Below are positions 24,446 to 35,263 of a DNA stretch of 64,000 bases, one piece after another (the stretch's first letter is position 1; the number at the start of each line of letters is the position of its first letter). The notes under the pieces are model-generated. The model did not search any database and was not told where the DNA came from. It was given only the letters and a program-made list of their open reading frames with translations. Location of the stretch: contig NZ_JAUSVX010000018.1 in the NCBI RefSeq assembly GCF_030814995.1, forward strand, positions 1-64,000, given 5' to 3'. This stretch comes from Labrys wisconsinensis (GTDB lineage: Bacteria; Pseudomonadota; Alphaproteobacteria; Rhizobiales; Labraceae). A program made the translations under genes and the position numbers.

Positions 24446-27031
24446 TCAAGCCGCCTTGGAATTGAAGTCAGCCGGTTCGGGGACGGTCGAGACCTCGGGC
24501 TGCCGCGCCGTCGCCGGTCGATCCGCCATCCCGTACACATCCATGAACTGGTCGACGATCCCGCCGATGTCGAACATCCGGTGCACGTAGTCCTGGCCAT
24601 GCCTGGCCGCCGCTTCCGCCCAATCCGGATTGTCCAGGATCCACAGCACCTTCTCGGCATAGTCCTGCGCCGAGTCTCCCGGAACGAGCAGGGCGCTCTC
24701 CCCGACGGCGACGATTTCGGAAATGCCCCCGACATCCGTCGCGACGCTCGGCACGCCGAAGTGCTGCGCCTCGATGATGACGTTCGGCGTGCCCTCGCGG
24801 CTCGAGGTGAGCAGCATGACATTCATGATGCGATACCAGTCTCCGACCTCCGAGACGCGGCCGGGCAGGTGGAACCTGCCGGAAAGGCCGTTCCGGGCCG
24901 CGAGGTCGGCGATCGCGGCGCTGAGGGGACCATCGCCGATGATGACGAAATGCGCCTGCGGACACGCGGCGCCGACGAGCCGGGCCGTCTCGAACCAGAC
25001 CTCGGGCCGCTTCACGGCGACCATGCGAAACGCGCCTCCGATGACCGGCGCGTCCTGCGGAATGCCCAGGCTTCGACGCAAGGCCGCGTTGCGTCCGCCA
25101 TTCGCGCCGAGCTTGCCGAAGTCGACGGCGTTGCGGATGACCATGAAGCGGCTCGGATCGGGCCACGAGGTCCAGACCTGGTCGGTCCGGCTGCATTCGG
25201 TCGAGTTGTTCAGCACGAGGAGGCCCGAGCGCTCGAGCAGGCAGCGGATCACATGGCGCATGGGCCGGATCTGCGTCTCGACCTGGCGCTCGCTGTAGCC
25301 CCAGTGGTCCGGCGACAGGGAGCCGCGCCGAATCAGGAACCGGGGCACGCCGACGATGAAGCAGGCCAGAACGGCGCCGGGGAGATCCTGCCAGACATGC
25401 ACGATCTCCGGCCGATGATCGAAAAGCAGCCGGCACAGCCGGACGACATCCTCGCGGAGCGTGATGGGAAGCAGATCGATCGCCTGCTGGAGGCGCGGGC
25501 GGCCGCGAAGCTCGGGCAAGGCCTGCGCGACGTCCGAGCGATCGTGCCAGCCGCGCCCGTACACCGTCAGGTCCAATCCCATCTCGCGCACGACCGGCAG
25601 GAAGAAATCGTCGCCCTGGCGCATGTGGGTCGAGCGCACGAACAGCGATATCTTCGCCAACCGGGTGTCCCGGATCATCCTGCGCAGGAGCGTGATGCTC
25701 TGGCGCTCTCCCCCTCCCTGTCCGAGGCACCGCGAGACCATCGCCATCTCTCGCGGGCGTGCGGCATAGGCCACCGGCGCGCGCGAACATTCCTCGACGA
25801 TGACGTCGACGAGACTTTCCGGATAGGTGATCGGGCCCGGCGATGTGTCGCACGCCGCCGAAACCTTCGAGACGATCTCCAGGCGCCGCTGATAATATCG
25901 GTCCGTCTGCAGCAGCTCCGGCGGCATCTGCCGCGATGCGTCGAGCGCCTCGGCGAACAGGTGGTAGCTCGCGAACAGCACCGCCTTCTCCGCGTGGAGA
26001 TCCAGCGCCAGCTCCGCCGGCAGACGGGGGTGGCCGAGTCCTTCATCGAAATGGGCCAGCGCCGCGGACCGGTCGGCGCGCGCCAAGGCGATGCTGCCCA
26101 GGATCCAGGAGACGAAGCCGCCCGGCGCGTTGCGGGCCGCAACTGTCGAGCCGAGATGCTCGAGCACGCTCGAAGGCCCCTGGGCGGAGCTGCGTTGCAC
26201 CAGGAGCCGCACCATCTCGATCACCCTCCGCAGGTCTCGGGCGGCCAGCGCGGCAAAGGGCGGGGCATCGGACAGGATCTGGGCGAACGTCTCCAGGATG
26301 CGATCGGCCTGGCCCACCGCGTCCAGGGCGCGCAACAATCCCAGCCCCAGCGAGAGATTGACGGAGCCGTCGTGCCGGCATGCCTTCCACAGCGATACGG
26401 CGTCGTGGAGCCGCACGCATTTTTGCAGCAATGCGACGGCGTCGCTGAAGATATCGGCATCGCGCGGCGCGCTGTTCAGCGCTTCGTTCACGCCGCGCGC
26501 CGCGCTCGCGGCATTGGCGAACGCCGCCGCCCGGCCGGCGGCTTCCAGCCAGCTCGTGGCCAGCGCCTTCGCCCGGGCCTGATCCCGCAGGCGCCTCGCC
26601 TCCTGATGCGCGGGCTGCAGGGCGAGCAGCCGGTCCGCGCAGACGACGCTCTCCAGGCAACGCTGCGCCCGCCAATGGATGCGCGCCAGCTGCAAGTGGG
26701 GCTCGGGCGCATCGGGGGCAAGGCCGGCCAGGCGCTCCCAATAGTCCTTGGCCGATTCATGGTCGCCGGTCTTCATCAGCAGGCGGCCACCGGCGCGCAG
26801 CAATCGAATGGAGTCCGGCCGGTCTACGAGAATTTCACGAATCAGCTCGGCCGCGGCACGCGGCTGCTCGGCCCTCAGGGCGAGCGCCTGGGCCTCCTTC
26901 TCCTGCCAGGAGGCTGCGGACGGCTTGCCGGCGGCCGGCGTCGAACCTGCGACCCGCCGACGAATCCGCCGGGCGAAGGCCCGCAGCGTTTCCATCCAGC
27001 GCGCCGGCGTGCGTGAGCGCCCGTGGACCAC
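24446..27031 (-). CDS. TPR-containing GT4-family glycosyltransferase
   Basis: 861 residues. The N-terminal half (about 45-400) is helical with TPR-like units (HLQLARIHWRAQRCLESVVC and similar). The C-terminal half is a GT-B fold: VRSTHMRQGDDFF, then DHRPEIVHVWQDLPG, NAVDFGKLG, RMVAVKRPEVWFETARLV, and the GT4 nucleotide-sugar motif EGTPNVIIEAQHFGVPSVATD (EX7E). It probably transfers a sugar in capsule, holdfast or exopolysaccharide synthesis. It is first in an operon with the aminotransferase and FAD protein. Translation is taken from the GTG at 27031; an ATG at 26995 is possible. Confidence 0.85.
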   Translation of the reverse strand: MVHGRSRTPARWMETLRAFARRIRRRVAGSTPAAGKPSAASWQEKEAQALALRAEQPRAAAELIREILVDRPDSIRLLRAGGRLLMKTGDHESAKDYWERLAGLAPDAPEPHLQLARIHWRAQRCLESVVCADRLLALQPAHQEARRLRDQARAKALATSWLEAAGRAAAFANAASAARGVNEALNSAPRDADIFSDAVALLQKCVRLHDAVSLWKACRHDGSVNLSLGLGLLRALDAVGQADRILETFAQILSDAPPFAALAARDLRRVIEMVRLLVQRSSAQGPSSVLEHLGSTVAARNAPGGFVSWILGSIALARADRSAALAHFDEGLGHPRLPAELALDLHAEKAVLFASYHLFAEALDASRQMPPELLQTDRYYQRRLEIVSKVSAACDTSPGPITYPESLVDVIVEECSRAPVAYAARPREMAMVSRCLGQGGGERQSITLLRRMIRDTRLAKISLFVRSTHMRQGDDFFLPVVREMGLDLTVYGRGWHDRSDVAQALPELRGRPRLQQAIDLLPITLREDVVRLCRLLFDHRPEIVHVWQDLPGAVLACFIVGVPRFLIRRGSLSPDHWGYSERQVETQIRPMRHVIRCLLERSGLLVLNNSTECSRTDQVWTSWPDPSRFMVIRNAVDFGKLGANGGRNAALRRSLGIPQDAPVIGGAFRMVAVKRPEVWFETARLVGAACPQAHFVIIGDGPLSAAIADLAARNGLSGRFHLPGRVSEVGDWYRIMNVMLLTSSREGTPNVIIEAQHFGVPSVATDVGGISEIVAVGESALLVPGDSAQDYAEKVLWILDNPDWAEAAARHGQDYVHRMFDIGGIVDQFMDVYGMADRPATARQPEVSTVPEPADFNSKAA

Positions 27032-27249
27032 GACGTGTCCCGCTGTTCGCGCCCACCCACCTCAGAGGAAACCATGCTGGATCAAACAGCCTATGCCGTC
27101 AATCCGGCGGCAGCGAATCGCGGTGGGCGACGTTCGTCACCACACCTCGGCTCGCTGCTCTTCCAGCGACCCGGCGATCATCATGCTGCGGCAGGAATCG
27201 CCCGCGGCGATCGACCCGTCACGGAACAGCCCGCGACACGAAAGGAATT

Positions 27250-27325
<76 letters not shown>

Positions 27326-27457
27326 ACAACGGCAAGGCGGATGGGAGCCGCCTTCCGGATCGTCCGACGTTGCCGCCCGACGGGCCGCTCATCTGTCACA
27401 GATCGCGGCGCGGTGCAAGCGGTTCGACGCGAAGTTTTTTGCCGCGCGTCGCGGCCC

Positions 27458-27859
27458 TCACCGCTCTTCCTCTTCCTCGATGCCGTCGCCGATGAGATCG
27501 ATGACGTCGTCGCTCTCGTCCTCGTCGGCCTCCAGGAAGGTGTCGTCGTCGGCGGGATGATCGTCCTCGATCTCGATGTCGTCCTCGGTGGTGGTCACCT
27601 TGGCCGTATCGCCCTCCTCCTCGACATCCTCCAGGCTGATCAGCTCGACGTCGGCCGCGGTATCGAGCTCTGCCTCCTCGTCGGACTTGACCACCGGACG
27701 GACAGCGACCGCCTCGGGCCGCACCCCGCGCAGCAGCGGCGCGGCGATCGTCACCACCTGCCCGGTATAGGGCGAGATGATCGGCGAGCGGTTGAGGTCA
27801 TAGAACTTGCGCCCTGTCGTCGGACAAACGCGCTTCGTGCCAAGTTCGGGTCTGGCCAC
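27458..27859 (-). CDS. FYDLN-acid family protein (TIGR02300)
   Basis: 133 residues. The N-terminus ARPELGTKRVCPTTGRKFYD, then LNRSPIISPYTGQVV, is the family signature. The rest is a low-complexity, strongly acidic tail (DDIEIEDDHPADDDTF, ending EEEER) predicted to be disordered. The family is largely confined to alphaproteobacteria, and its role is unknown. It starts at GTG 27859. It sits upstream of, and divergent from, aroA, an arrangement common in Hyphomicrobiales. Confidence 0.93.
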   Translation of the reverse strand: MARPELGTKRVCPTTGRKFYDLNRSPIISPYTGQVVTIAAPLLRGVRPEAVAVRPVVKSDEEAELDTAADVELISLEDVEEEGDTAKVTTTEDDIEIEDDHPADDDTFLEADEDESDDVIDLIGDGIEEEEER

Positions 27860-27883
27860 GGCAAAAACCTTCGTCGAAAATGA

Positions 27884-29404
<1,521 letters not shown>

Positions 29405-29670
29405 CGGATGCCGAGGGCGGCCCGCCGAAGGACGCCGGGCCGTCGGAGGCAGGCCGGGGAGCGGCGCGGCCGGACTTTTGCCGCCGCGTCGATCACGGTA
29501 GACTGTAACGACGTACCTTTGAAACCCTGCTGCGCGAGCGGCCGGCGCTCCCGGCCGCCGCCCATGGCTGCGCCCGCAGCGGGCGCCGGAGACGAGAGGG
29601 CCGCGATGGCCGAGCATGTCCTGACCAGCGGCGCCGGGCCGGGCCGACCCGGCCATGGCGAGGCCCGCCC

Positions 29671-30297
29671 ATGATCATCGCCATCGACGGCCCTGCCGCC
29701 TCGGGCAAAGGCACGCTCGCCAAGCGCCTGGCGGATCATTTCGGCCTGCCGCATCTCGACACCGGCCTGCTCTACCGCGCCGTCGGGCGGCGCATGCTCG
29801 ACGAGGGCCTGCGCCTGGAGGATTCGGAGGCCGCAGCCGCCATCGCCGAGGAGCTGGAGGTGGTCGATCTCGACGAGACTCGCCTGCGCGGCGGCGAGAT
29901 GGGCGAGGCGGCCTCGGTGGTCGCCGCCTATCCCAAGGTGCGCAAGGCGCTGCTTGACCTGCAGCGGCGCTTCGCCCATCAGCGCGGCGGCGCGGTGCTC
30001 GACGGGCGCGACATCGGCACGGTGATCGCACCGGGGGCCGAGGCCAAGATCTTCGTCACCGCCACGCCGGAGACGCGGGCCCGCAGGCGCCACGAGGAGC
30101 TGCGTCGCCGGGGCGCCGACCTGCCTTTCGAGGACGTGCTCGCCGATATCCGGCGGCGCGACGCCCGCGACGCGGGGCGAGCCGACGCGCCGCTGAAGCC
30201 GGCTCCCGACGCCCAGGTGCTCGACACGACGGCCCTCGACATCGAAGCCGCCTTCCAGGCCGCGGTGGTCATCGTCCAGCGGCGCGCTGCCCCTTGA
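29671..30297 (+). CDS. cmk: Cytidylate kinase
   Basis: 208 residues. It phosphorylates CMP and dCMP using ATP. The P-loop is [20 protein letters not shown], and the CMP-binding parts are [37 protein letters not shown] and [14 protein letters not shown], followed by the [17 protein letters not shown] segment. It lies 266 nt after aroA. In most proteobacteria rpsA follows cmk directly, but here grpE does, separated by 57 nt. Confidence 0.95.
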   Translation: MIIAIDGPAASGKGTLAKRLADHFGLPHLDTGLLYRAVGRRMLDEGLRLEDSEAAAAIAEELEVVDLDETRLRGGEMGEAASVVAAYPKVRKALLDLQRRFAHQRGGAVLDGRDIGTVIAPGAEAKIFVTATPETRARRRHEELRRRGADLPFEDVLADIRRRDARDAGRADAPLKPAPDAQVLDTTALDIEAAFQAAVVIVQRRAAP

Positions 30298-30354
30298 TTT
30301 CGGCGGCGATGAGGCTGATATGCGCCTGCAAAGGACCACTCCACAGGCGAGTTG

Positions 30355-31005
30355 ATGACGAAGCAGGCAAAGCAGACTTCCGAAGCGTTTGAGACCCAGG
30401 CGGCGACCGAGGCGGCCGCGAGCGCCGGCGCGGCAAGCGAGGCGGTGGCCGAGGCGGGCCATGCCGAGGCCGTCGCGGAGCTGGTGAGCAAGCTGGAGGC
30501 GGAGCGGACCGAGCTCAAGGAGCGGCTGCTGCGCACGCTGGCCGACATGGAGAACCTGCGCCGGCGCACCGAGCGCGAGGTGGCCGACGCCCGCACCTAT
30601 GCCATCGCCAAGTTCGCCGGCGACATGCTCGGCGTCGCCGACAACATGGGCCGCGCCATTGCCGCCGTTCCCGCCGAGGCCCGCGAGGGCGACGCAGCGG
30701 TGAGGGCGCTGCTCGACGGCGTCGCGCTGACCGAGCGCGACATGCTGCGCGCGCTGGAGAAGCACGGCGTCAGGAAGATCGATCCGAAGGGCGAGAAGTT
30801 CGACCCGCATTTCCACCAGGCGGTGGTCGAGATCCCGGACCCGTCCCTGCCGAGCGGCTCGGTGGCGCAGGTGATGCAGGTCGGCTACGTCATCGGCGAC
30901 CGCGTGCTGCGCCCGGCGATGGTGGGCGTCGCCCGCGGCGGCCCGAAGACGGCTGCCTCCGCGCCTCAACCCGAGGCCGGGGCGTCGGTCGACAAGACGG
31001 CGTAG
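30355..31005 (+). CDS. grpE: Nucleotide exchange factor GrpE
   Basis: 216 residues. It releases ADP from DnaK in the Hsp70 cycle. The long N-terminal helix (about 30-100, [20 protein letters not shown]) is the dimer coiled coil. The C-terminal beta-domain shows [20 protein letters not shown] and [20 protein letters not shown]. The ATG at 30355 ([15 protein letters not shown]) is preferred over a TTG one codon upstream. It is placed after cmk rather than after hrcA, and a strong terminator follows. Heat-shock promoter elements were not recognised. Confidence 0.95.
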   Translation: MTKQAKQTSEAFETQAATEAAASAGAASEAVAEAGHAEAVAELVSKLEAERTELKERLLRTLADMENLRRRTEREVADARTYAIAKFAGDMLGVADNMGRAIAAVPAEAREGDAAVRALLDGVALTERDMLRALEKHGVRKIDPKGEKFDPHFHQAVVEIPDPSLPSGSVAQVMQVGYVIGDRVLRPAMVGVARGGPKTAASAPQPEAGASVDKTA

Positions 31006-31028
31006 CGGCGTCCGGCGTGACGGCTATG

Positions 31029-31056
31029 AAAAAGGGCGGCTCACACCGCCCTTTTT
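31029..31056. terminator. Bidirectional rho-independent terminator between grpE and trxA
   Basis: AAAAAGGGCGG (31029-31039), a 6-nt loop, CCGCCCTTTTT (31046-31056): a perfect 11-bp stem with the A/T runs on both sides. It lies between the convergent grpE (plus) and trxA (minus) genes and can serve both. Confidence 0.9.
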
Positions 31057-31079
31057 GATTTCAAGCGATGCGTGCCGCC

Positions 31080-31409
31080 TCAGGCAGCCGCGCCCTGGAT
31101 CCAGCGCGACAGCTCGCCCTTGGGGGCGGCGCCGACCTTCTGGGCCGCGAGCTTGCCGCCCTTGAACACCATCATGGTCGGGATCGAGCGGATGCCGAGC
31201 TGGCTGGCGATGCCGGGGTTCTCGTCGACGTTGACCTTGGCGATCTTGATCTTGCCGGCCATCTCGGTGGCGATCTCGTCGAGCGCCGGGGCGATCATCC
31301 GGCAGGGACCGCACCACTCGGCCCAGAAATCCACCACGACCGGCTCGGACGACTTCAGCACGTCCTGCTCGAAGGACGCGTCGGTCACCTTGATGGTGTG
31401 CTCACCCAT
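31080..31409 (-). CDS. trxA: Thioredoxin 1
   Basis: 109 residues, the cytoplasmic disulfide reductase partner of thioredoxin reductase. The active site is WCGPC (Cys33, Cys36), within [18 protein letters not shown]. The cis-Pro loop is [13 protein letters not shown]. Length and all core residues are standard. The start [18 protein letters not shown] is typical of Hyphomicrobiales. In many alphaproteobacteria trxA follows addA; those genes are not in this window. Confidence 0.97.
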   Translation of the reverse strand: MGEHTIKVTDASFEQDVLKSSEPVVVDFWAEWCGPCRMIAPALDEIATEMAGKIKIAKVNVDENPGIASQLGIRSIPTMMVFKGGKLAAQKVGAAPKGELSRWIQGAAA

Positions 31410-31540
31410 GACGAAAACTCCCGACGAGGGGTCGCGAAATCGCGGCCGCTGGAAACTCGTGTCGGCAAAAAGCTAGGAACGGCGCATCCCAGCGTCAAGC
31501 CGACGCATGGCAGATCGCGCGATCGTGCACGGCTCGTCCG

Positions 31541-31978
31541 TCACGTCACCACGATGCGGGCGCCGCCGACGCCGTGGCTGCGGATCAGGTTGAACAGGGT
31601 CGCGGCATTGCCCGGCGCGAGGCGGATGCAGCCATGCGAGGCGGGCCGGCCGAGCGCGGCCAGGTCATAGGTGCCGTGCACGGCATAGCCGCCGCGGAAG
31701 AACACCGAATGGGGCATGGGCGAGTTGTGGTACTTCTTGGAATAATGCATCGCTGCCAGGTACTTGGCGCCGTAGGTGCCGCGCGGCGTGACGTAGCCGC
31801 GGCGGGCCGTCGACACTTTCCACACCGCCTCCACCGTGCCGTCGACGATGACGGTCATGCGCTGCGTGGCGATGTCGACCTTGGCGACGACGCCGGCGGC
31901 GGCCGGCGCCGCCTGGACGAGGACAGAAAGGAACAGCGCCCCGAGAAGGGCGACCCAACGCAGATTCACGCCACGCAT
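31541..31978 (-). CDS. L,D-transpeptidase (YkuD domain)
   Basis: 145 residues. The signal peptide (MRGVNLRWVALLGALFLSVL, cleavage after the following AAPAAAG) exports it to the periplasm. The YkuD domain carries the catalytic His101 in AVHGTYDL and the SHGCIRL motif with His115 and nucleophile Cys117. Such enzymes make 3-3 peptidoglycan cross-links or attach proteins to peptidoglycan. It is a single-domain minimal form. The ATG at 31978 is chosen to begin the signal peptide; nine further codons upstream are possible. It is divergent from mepA. Confidence 0.9.
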   Translation of the reverse strand: MRGVNLRWVALLGALFLSVLVQAAPAAAGVVAKVDIATQRMTVIVDGTVEAVWKVSTARRGYVTPRGTYGAKYLAAMHYSKKYHNSPMPHSVFFRGGYAVHGTYDLAALGRPASHGCIRLAPGNAATLFNLIRSHGVGGARIVVT

Positions 31979-32338
31979 GACATCCCCCGGTCTGCGGCCC
32001 GACATGGCCGATGCGGCACTCCCAATAGCCCGGCTGGAGCCTTGCCGCGGTGCGTTTCCGCACGCCGCTCCCGCCAGGAGCTATGCTGCGCCCGAGGCTG
32101 TATTGGCCGCAAGACGATTCCCGTCAAAACTTGGTCACTATTGGGAGGAATCGAGTCGTTAGGGTTTCTCGGTAACGTTGCCGGCCGGCACCGGAGTCGA
32201 ACGCACTGCCTTCCCCTCGGTCAGATCGCCGCCGCCCGCCGCGGGCATGGTTAAGCCTTTGTGAAGGCGGCGCGCCTAAGCAGGTTATGCCGAACCTGCC
32301 CAGGCTCGATCCGCGTCCGCCAGCCCATGGAGCATCCG
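31979..32338. other. Divergent intergenic region between the L,D-transpeptidase and mepA genes
   Basis: About 360 nt without a supported gene. It includes TTAA-N7-TGAA at 32251-32265, one mismatch from the CtrA consensus, roughly 75 nt upstream of mepA. AT-rich patches near 32110-32180 could hold promoters, but none matches a consensus well. Frames here are Arg-rich and not credible. Confidence 0.4.
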
Positions 32339-33253
32339 ATGCGCCGCGTCCTGCTCGCCCTCTGCGCCCTCCTCGCCAGCGCCGCCGCGGCACCGGCCCA
32401 GGACATCACGCCGCCCGGCTTCAAGCTGCCGCCGCTCGGCCCCGTCACCGCCGCCACGCCCGCCAAGGAGCTGTTCGGCCGCAAGCCGACGCCGGCCGAG
32501 CTCGAGACCCGCTCGATCGGCTTCTATGCCAAGGGGTGCCTGGCCGGCGCGGTGGCGCTGCCGGTCAACGGCCAGACCTGGCAGGTGATGCGGCTGTCGC
32601 GCAACCGCAACTGGGGCAACCCGGCGATGATCGCCTTCCTCGAGCGTTTCTCGAACGAGGTGCCTGACGTGGCGGGCTGGCCGGGCATCCTGGTCGGCGA
32701 CATCTCGCAGCCGCGCGGCGGGCCGATGCGGACCGGCCACGCCTCGCACCAGATCGGGCTCGACGCCGACATCTGGCTGACGCCGATGCCGCGGCGCGAG
32801 CTCAGCACGGCCGAGCGCGAGACGATGTCGGCCAAGATGATGGTGCGCGGGGACCGGCTCGACGTCTCCAGCGCCTGGACGCCCGGGCACATGGCGGTGA
32901 TCCGCGCCGCGGCGATGGACCCGCAGGTGCAGCGCATCTTCGTCAACCCCGCGATCAAGAAAGCGCTGTGCCGCGACGCCGCCGGCGACCGCTCCTGGCT
33001 GGAGAAGGTCAGGCCGATGTTCGGCCACGACTACCATTTCCACGTCCGGCTCTACTGCCCCAAGGGTGCCACCACCTGCACGCCGCAGGACGAGGTGCCG
33101 GGCGGCGAGGGCTGCCGCAAGGAGGATCTGGCCTGGTGGTTCTCCGACGCGGTGCTGCACCCCCGGCCGCCGACCACGCCGGCCAAGCCCAAGCCGCCGC
33201 TGGTCATGGCCGACCTGCCGGCCGCCTGCCGCCAGGTGCTGGTCTCGCCCTGA
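32339..33253 (+). CDS. mepA: Penicillin-insensitive murein endopeptidase MepA (M74)
   Basis: 304 residues. The signal peptide is MRRVLLALCALLASAAAAPA. This zinc peptidase of the LAS fold cleaves D-Ala-meso-DAP cross-links in peptidoglycan. The zinc ligands are visible in GHASHQIGLDADIW (His137 and Asp144) and in the later GHDYHFHVRLYCP. Cysteines typical of the family are present (YCPKGATTC and GEGC). An alternative ATG (32327) adds four codons. It is divergent from the L,D-transpeptidase, another cross-link enzyme. Confidence 0.95.
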   Translation: MRRVLLALCALLASAAAAPAQDITPPGFKLPPLGPVTAATPAKELFGRKPTPAELETRSIGFYAKGCLAGAVALPVNGQTWQVMRLSRNRNWGNPAMIAFLERFSNEVPDVAGWPGILVGDISQPRGGPMRTGHASHQIGLDADIWLTPMPRRELSTAERETMSAKMMVRGDRLDVSSAWTPGHMAVIRAAAMDPQVQRIFVNPAIKKALCRDAAGDRSWLEKVRPMFGHDYHFHVRLYCPKGATTCTPQDEVPGGEGCRKEDLAWWFSDAVLHPRPPTTPAKPKPPLVMADLPAACRQVLVSP

Positions 33254-33278
33254 GACACAGCCCCGAGGCGGCCCGCCG

Positions 33279-33788
33279 CTAGTGGTCGCCCTTCTCGGTC
33301 TTGGCCTGGAGATAGTCCGACAACGCCAGCAGCACGCCGGAGACCACGAAGACCATGTGGATGCCGACCAGCCAGTAGAGCTCGCGATCGCTGAGCTTCT
33401 CCAGCGACATGAAGCCCTTGAGCACCTGGATCGCCGAGATGAGCACGATCGAGGCCAGCAGCTTCAGCTTGAGGCCGGCGAAATCGACCTTGGTCATCCA
33501 GTCCGGCCAGTCGGCATGGCCGGTGGCGTCGATCTTGGAGACGAAGTTCTCGTAGCCGGAGAACACCACGATCAGGATCAGGCTGCCGAGCAAGGCGAGG
33601 TCGATCACCGCCAGGGCGCCGAGCACCGTGTCCTCTTCGCTCAGCGACGCCGACGAGGCGACGAAGTGCAGCAGCTCCTGCCCGAACTTGAACAGCACGA
33701 CGCAGAGCGCCACGACCAGGCCGAGATAGAAGGGCGCCATCAGCCAGCGGGACGCCACCAGGATTCGTTCGATCAGCTTCTCGACCAT
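33279..33788 (-). CDS. UPF0114 (YqhA, TIGR00645) membrane protein
   Basis: 169 residues. MVEKLIERILVASRWLMAPFY and LGLVVALCVVLFKFGQEL are the family N-terminus. Four hydrophobic helices are apparent (about 13-34, 58-78, 108-126, 137-158), with LLGSLILIVVFSGYENFVSK and HADWPDWMTKVDFAGLKLKL as conserved blocks. It is an inner-membrane protein of unknown function that is widely conserved in proteobacteria. It converges on mepA. Confidence 0.92.
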   Translation of the reverse strand: MVEKLIERILVASRWLMAPFYLGLVVALCVVLFKFGQELLHFVASSASLSEEDTVLGALAVIDLALLGSLILIVVFSGYENFVSKIDATGHADWPDWMTKVDFAGLKLKLLASIVLISAIQVLKGFMSLEKLSDRELYWLVGIHMVFVVSGVLLALSDYLQAKTEKGDH

Positions 33789-33872
33789 GTTGTGTTCCTG
33801 ACACCGGGGAATCGAAGCGACCATATAGGGAAAGGCCGCGCCGCGCGGCAAACCCGCGGATGAGGGATAGCC

Positions 33873-34277
33873 ATGCTCGATCACGTTTCCATCACGGTCG
33901 GCAATCTCGCCCGGGCGGAGCGCTTCTACGACGCGGTGTTCGCCGCGCTCGGCGTGCCCAAGGTCGGCCGCGACCAGCGCTGGGCGGGGTATGGCCTGCG
34001 CGCCGACGCCGGGCATCCCGGGCGCGCCTACGTCTCGCTGGTCGTCGCGGACCCACCGCCGGCGCCCGACCGGCGGCACTGGGCCTTCAAGGCGCCGTCG
34101 CGCGCGGCCGTGGACGCCTTCCACAGCGCCGGCCTCGCCCATGGCGGCGCCGACGACGGCGCGCCGGCCGTGCGGACGGCCTACCATCCGCACTACTATG
34201 CGGCCTTCCTCGTCGATCCCGACGGCAACCGCGTCGAGGCGGTCTGCCACGCCGCCGCCGGGACGCCCGCGGCATGA
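33873..34277 (+). CDS. VOC-family (glyoxalase/bleomycin-resistance fold) protein
   Basis: 134 residues. MLDHVSITVGNLARAERFYDAVF and the C-terminal YAAFLVDPDGNRVEAVCH are the two halves of a single VOC domain, with probable metal-binding residues His4 and a Glu in VEAVCH. Subfamily members are metal-dependent lyases, isomerases or dioxygenases; the reaction is not predictable. It is plus strand, followed 75 nt later by the choline-kinase-like gene. Confidence 0.9.
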   Translation: MLDHVSITVGNLARAERFYDAVFAALGVPKVGRDQRWAGYGLRADAGHPGRAYVSLVVADPPPAPDRRHWAFKAPSRAAVDAFHSAGLAHGGADDGAPAVRTAYHPHYYAAFLVDPDGNRVEAVCHAAAGTPAA

Positions 34278-34352
34278 GCGCCCCCTGGACGATTTCGTCC
34301 AGGCCGGGCTAGTCTGGCCTCGACCTGAACGGATGCAACGGAGACGCGCCGC

Positions 34353-35231
34353 ATGACCGCTGCCCTGGCCCGCGCGGCCTCGCTCGCCTGCTGGTCGGGG
34401 CCGGTCGATCCGCAGCCGCTCGGCGGCGGCATCACCAACACGAATTTCGTCGTCGCCGATCGCGGCCGCACATTCGTGGTGCGGATCGGCGAGGACATCC
34501 CGGTCCACCAGATCAGCCGCGCCAACGAGCTCGCCGCCAGCCGGGCGGCGCACGCCGCCGGCCTGTCGCCGGCCGTGGTGCATGCCGAGCCCGGCGCCCT
34601 GGTGCTCGATTTCATCGAGGGTCGCACCTTCACGCCGCAGGATGTGCGCGACCCGGCCAACCGCGAGGCGCTGGTGGCGCTGGTGCGCCGGTGCCACCGC
34701 GAGATGCCGAAGCATTTCCGCGGGCCGGCGGCGATCTTCTGGGTGTTCCACGTGCTGCGGGACTACGGCCACACCCTGCGCGAGGGGGCCAGCCGGCACC
34801 TCGACCTGGTGCCGCGCCTGCTCGCCGAGGCGCAGGCGCTGGAGCGCGGGGTCGGACCGGTCGAGATCGTGTTCGGCCACAACGACCTGCTTCCCGGCAA
34901 TGTCCTCGACGACGGCCGGCGCCTCTGGCTGGTCGACTGGGACTATGCCGGATTCAACTCGCCGCTGTTCGACCTCGGCGGCCTCGCGTCGAACTCCGAG
35001 CTCGAAGCCGCGGCGGCCGAGGCCATCCTCGAGCTCTACCACCAGCGCCCGGTCGACGACGACCTGCGCCGCCGCGCCGCCGCCATGACCGCGGCCTCGC
35101 TGCTGCGCGAGACGATGTGGAGCATGGTCTCGGAGATCCATTCGAGGCTCGCCTTCGACTATGCCGCCTATACCGCCGACAATCTCGCGCGCTACCAGGC
35201 GGCCTACCGCGCCTTCGCGGCGATGCGCTGA
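34353..35231 (+). CDS. Choline/aminoglycoside kinase-like phosphotransferase
   Basis: 292 residues. It has an APH/choline-kinase fold: a glycine-rich start GGGITNTNFVV, the lysine-equivalent in RTFVVRIGE, the catalytic loop FGHNDLLPGNVL (Asp as base) and LVDWDYAGFNSPLFDLGGL (metal-binding Asp). The substrate may be choline or a related small amino alcohol. The gene directly after it, with 32 nt between, is a dimethylglycine/sarcosine dehydrogenase-type enzyme. The pair may therefore belong to choline-glycine betaine metabolism, which is inferred from context. Confidence 0.88.
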   Translation: MTAALARAASLACWSGPVDPQPLGGGITNTNFVVADRGRTFVVRIGEDIPVHQISRANELAASRAAHAAGLSPAVVHAEPGALVLDFIEGRTFTPQDVRDPANREALVALVRRCHREMPKHFRGPAAIFWVFHVLRDYGHTLREGASRHLDLVPRLLAEAQALERGVGPVEIVFGHNDLLPGNVLDDGRRLWLVDWDYAGFNSPLFDLGGLASNSELEAAAAEAILELYHQRPVDDDLRRRAAAMTAASLLRETMWSMVSEIHSRLAFDYAAYTADNLARYQAAYRAFAAMR

Positions 35232-35263
35232 GCCGCCACCCCTCCTGCCGGGATGATCTGCCC

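Noticed and set aside
24362-27016. Plus-strand frame of 884 codons opposite the glycosyltransferase
   Set aside because: Antisense to a protein with a complete GT4 signature. No recognisable domain in the plus frame.
29408-29674. Short frame between aroA and cmk ending in an ATGA overlap with cmk
   Set aside because: The product is Arg/Pro/Ala-rich without a fold pattern, and the overlap is likely a chance result of GC content.
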